DNA of 5,727 bases from a bacterium (GTDB taxonomy: Bacteria > Planctomycetota > UBA1135 > UBA2386): NCBI GenBank assembly GCA_011051855.1, contig DRKG01000056.1, positions 1 to 5,727 of the forward strand. The letters are read 5' to 3'. The position numbers and the translations under genes are program-made. Every line of letters begins with the position of its first letter. Positions within the stretch are counted from its first letter, which is position 1. Shown here in pieces: positions 5,597 to 5,727 of the stretch. Under the pieces are notes generated by a model. The model was not told where the DNA came from. It saw only the letters and a list, made by a program, of their open reading frames with translations, and searched no databases.

Positions 5597-5727
5597 GTGA
5601 GCCGTGATGCCATCTGCGATCCCGACCTCCACCGTCGTCGCCGTCAGCGCCTGCTGAACGAGCTCGGCGACGGTCTGTTGATCGTGCCGACGTCACCGGT
5701 GCAGGCACGCAACGGCGACGTGGACCA
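5597..5727 (+). CDS. pepP: Probable Xaa-Pro aminopeptidase (M24B, aminopeptidase P), 3' partial
   Basis: Only the first 43 codons are in the window. From GTG 5597 they read as an aminopeptidase P N-terminal domain: a basic helix with H-R-R-R-R-Q-R-L-L, then G-D-G-L-L-I-V-P, and N-G-D-V-D at the edge. This is where the family (for example PepP, with its R-R-R-Q helix and the D-S-E-Y-P-Y-R-Q-x-S-D-F segment) continues into its conserved Y-R-Q-x-S-D-F motif. The metal-binding catalytic domain lies outside, so activity cannot be judged. The family removes N-terminal residues preceding proline in cytoplasmic peptide turnover. The frame before GTG has no other good start back to the stop of the preceding gene, and no Shine-Dalgarno sequence is evident. 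A creatinase-type relative with the same N-terminal domain is possible. Confidence 0.75.
   Translation, partial: MSRDAICDPDLHRRRRQRLLNELGDGLLIVPTSPVQARNGDVD

Noticed and set aside
4625..5632. A 335-codon open frame on the minus strand across the receiver-CheX gene.
   Set aside because: It mirrors the real gene's codon pattern, shows no recognisable motif, and the plus strand carries every receiver and CheX signature.

Overview
The window is gene-dense, very GC-rich bacterial chromosome with every recognisable gene on the + strand. A predicted lipoprotein, a strong sigma-54-type promoter match and a CheX-type signalling protein point to a Gram-negative (diderm) organism. Nothing visible fixes the phylum; a high-GC proteobacterium, myxobacterium, planctomycete or acidobacterium would all fit. 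I see no mobile element, CRISPR array, tRNA or rRNA.

Layout. (1) Positions 1-885 hold the 3' part of a gene fusing a GHKL/HATPase-like ATP-binding domain to a C-terminal STAS-like (DUF4325-type) domain; its start lies upstream of the window. (2) Positions about 933-3845 form a tightly packed group: a SpoU/TrmH-family RNA 2'-O-methyltransferase, the AAA+ replication-recombination protein RarA (4-base ATGA overlap) and a DUF72/YecE-like protein (8-base overlap). The overlaps indicate one transcript with translational coupling. (3) Positions 3846-4009 are a regulatory gap. It contains a close match to a sigma-54 promoter just ahead of the next gene, with dyad sequences roughly 90-115 bases upstream, where enhancer-binding activators usually sit. 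(4) Positions 4010-4468 encode a small acidic predicted lipoprotein of unknown function. (5) After a 162-base G-rich leader, positions 4631-5539 encode a response-regulator receiver domain fused to a CheX/CheC-type phosphatase domain, starting at TTG behind a good Shine-Dalgarno sequence. (6) From 5597 to the window edge lies the N-terminus of a probable Xaa-Pro aminopeptidase (PepP/M24 family).

The genes fall into a housekeeping RNA-modification and DNA-repair cluster flanked by signalling genes, not one obvious pathway. The most interesting points are the sigma-54 control region of the orphan lipoprotein, the receiver-CheX fusion, which carries both a phospho-acceptor and a phosphatase signature in one chain, and the HATPase-STAS-like fusion with an eroded ATP-lid region. 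I found no clear new multi-gene system. The novelty candidates are single proteins and regulatory sites.
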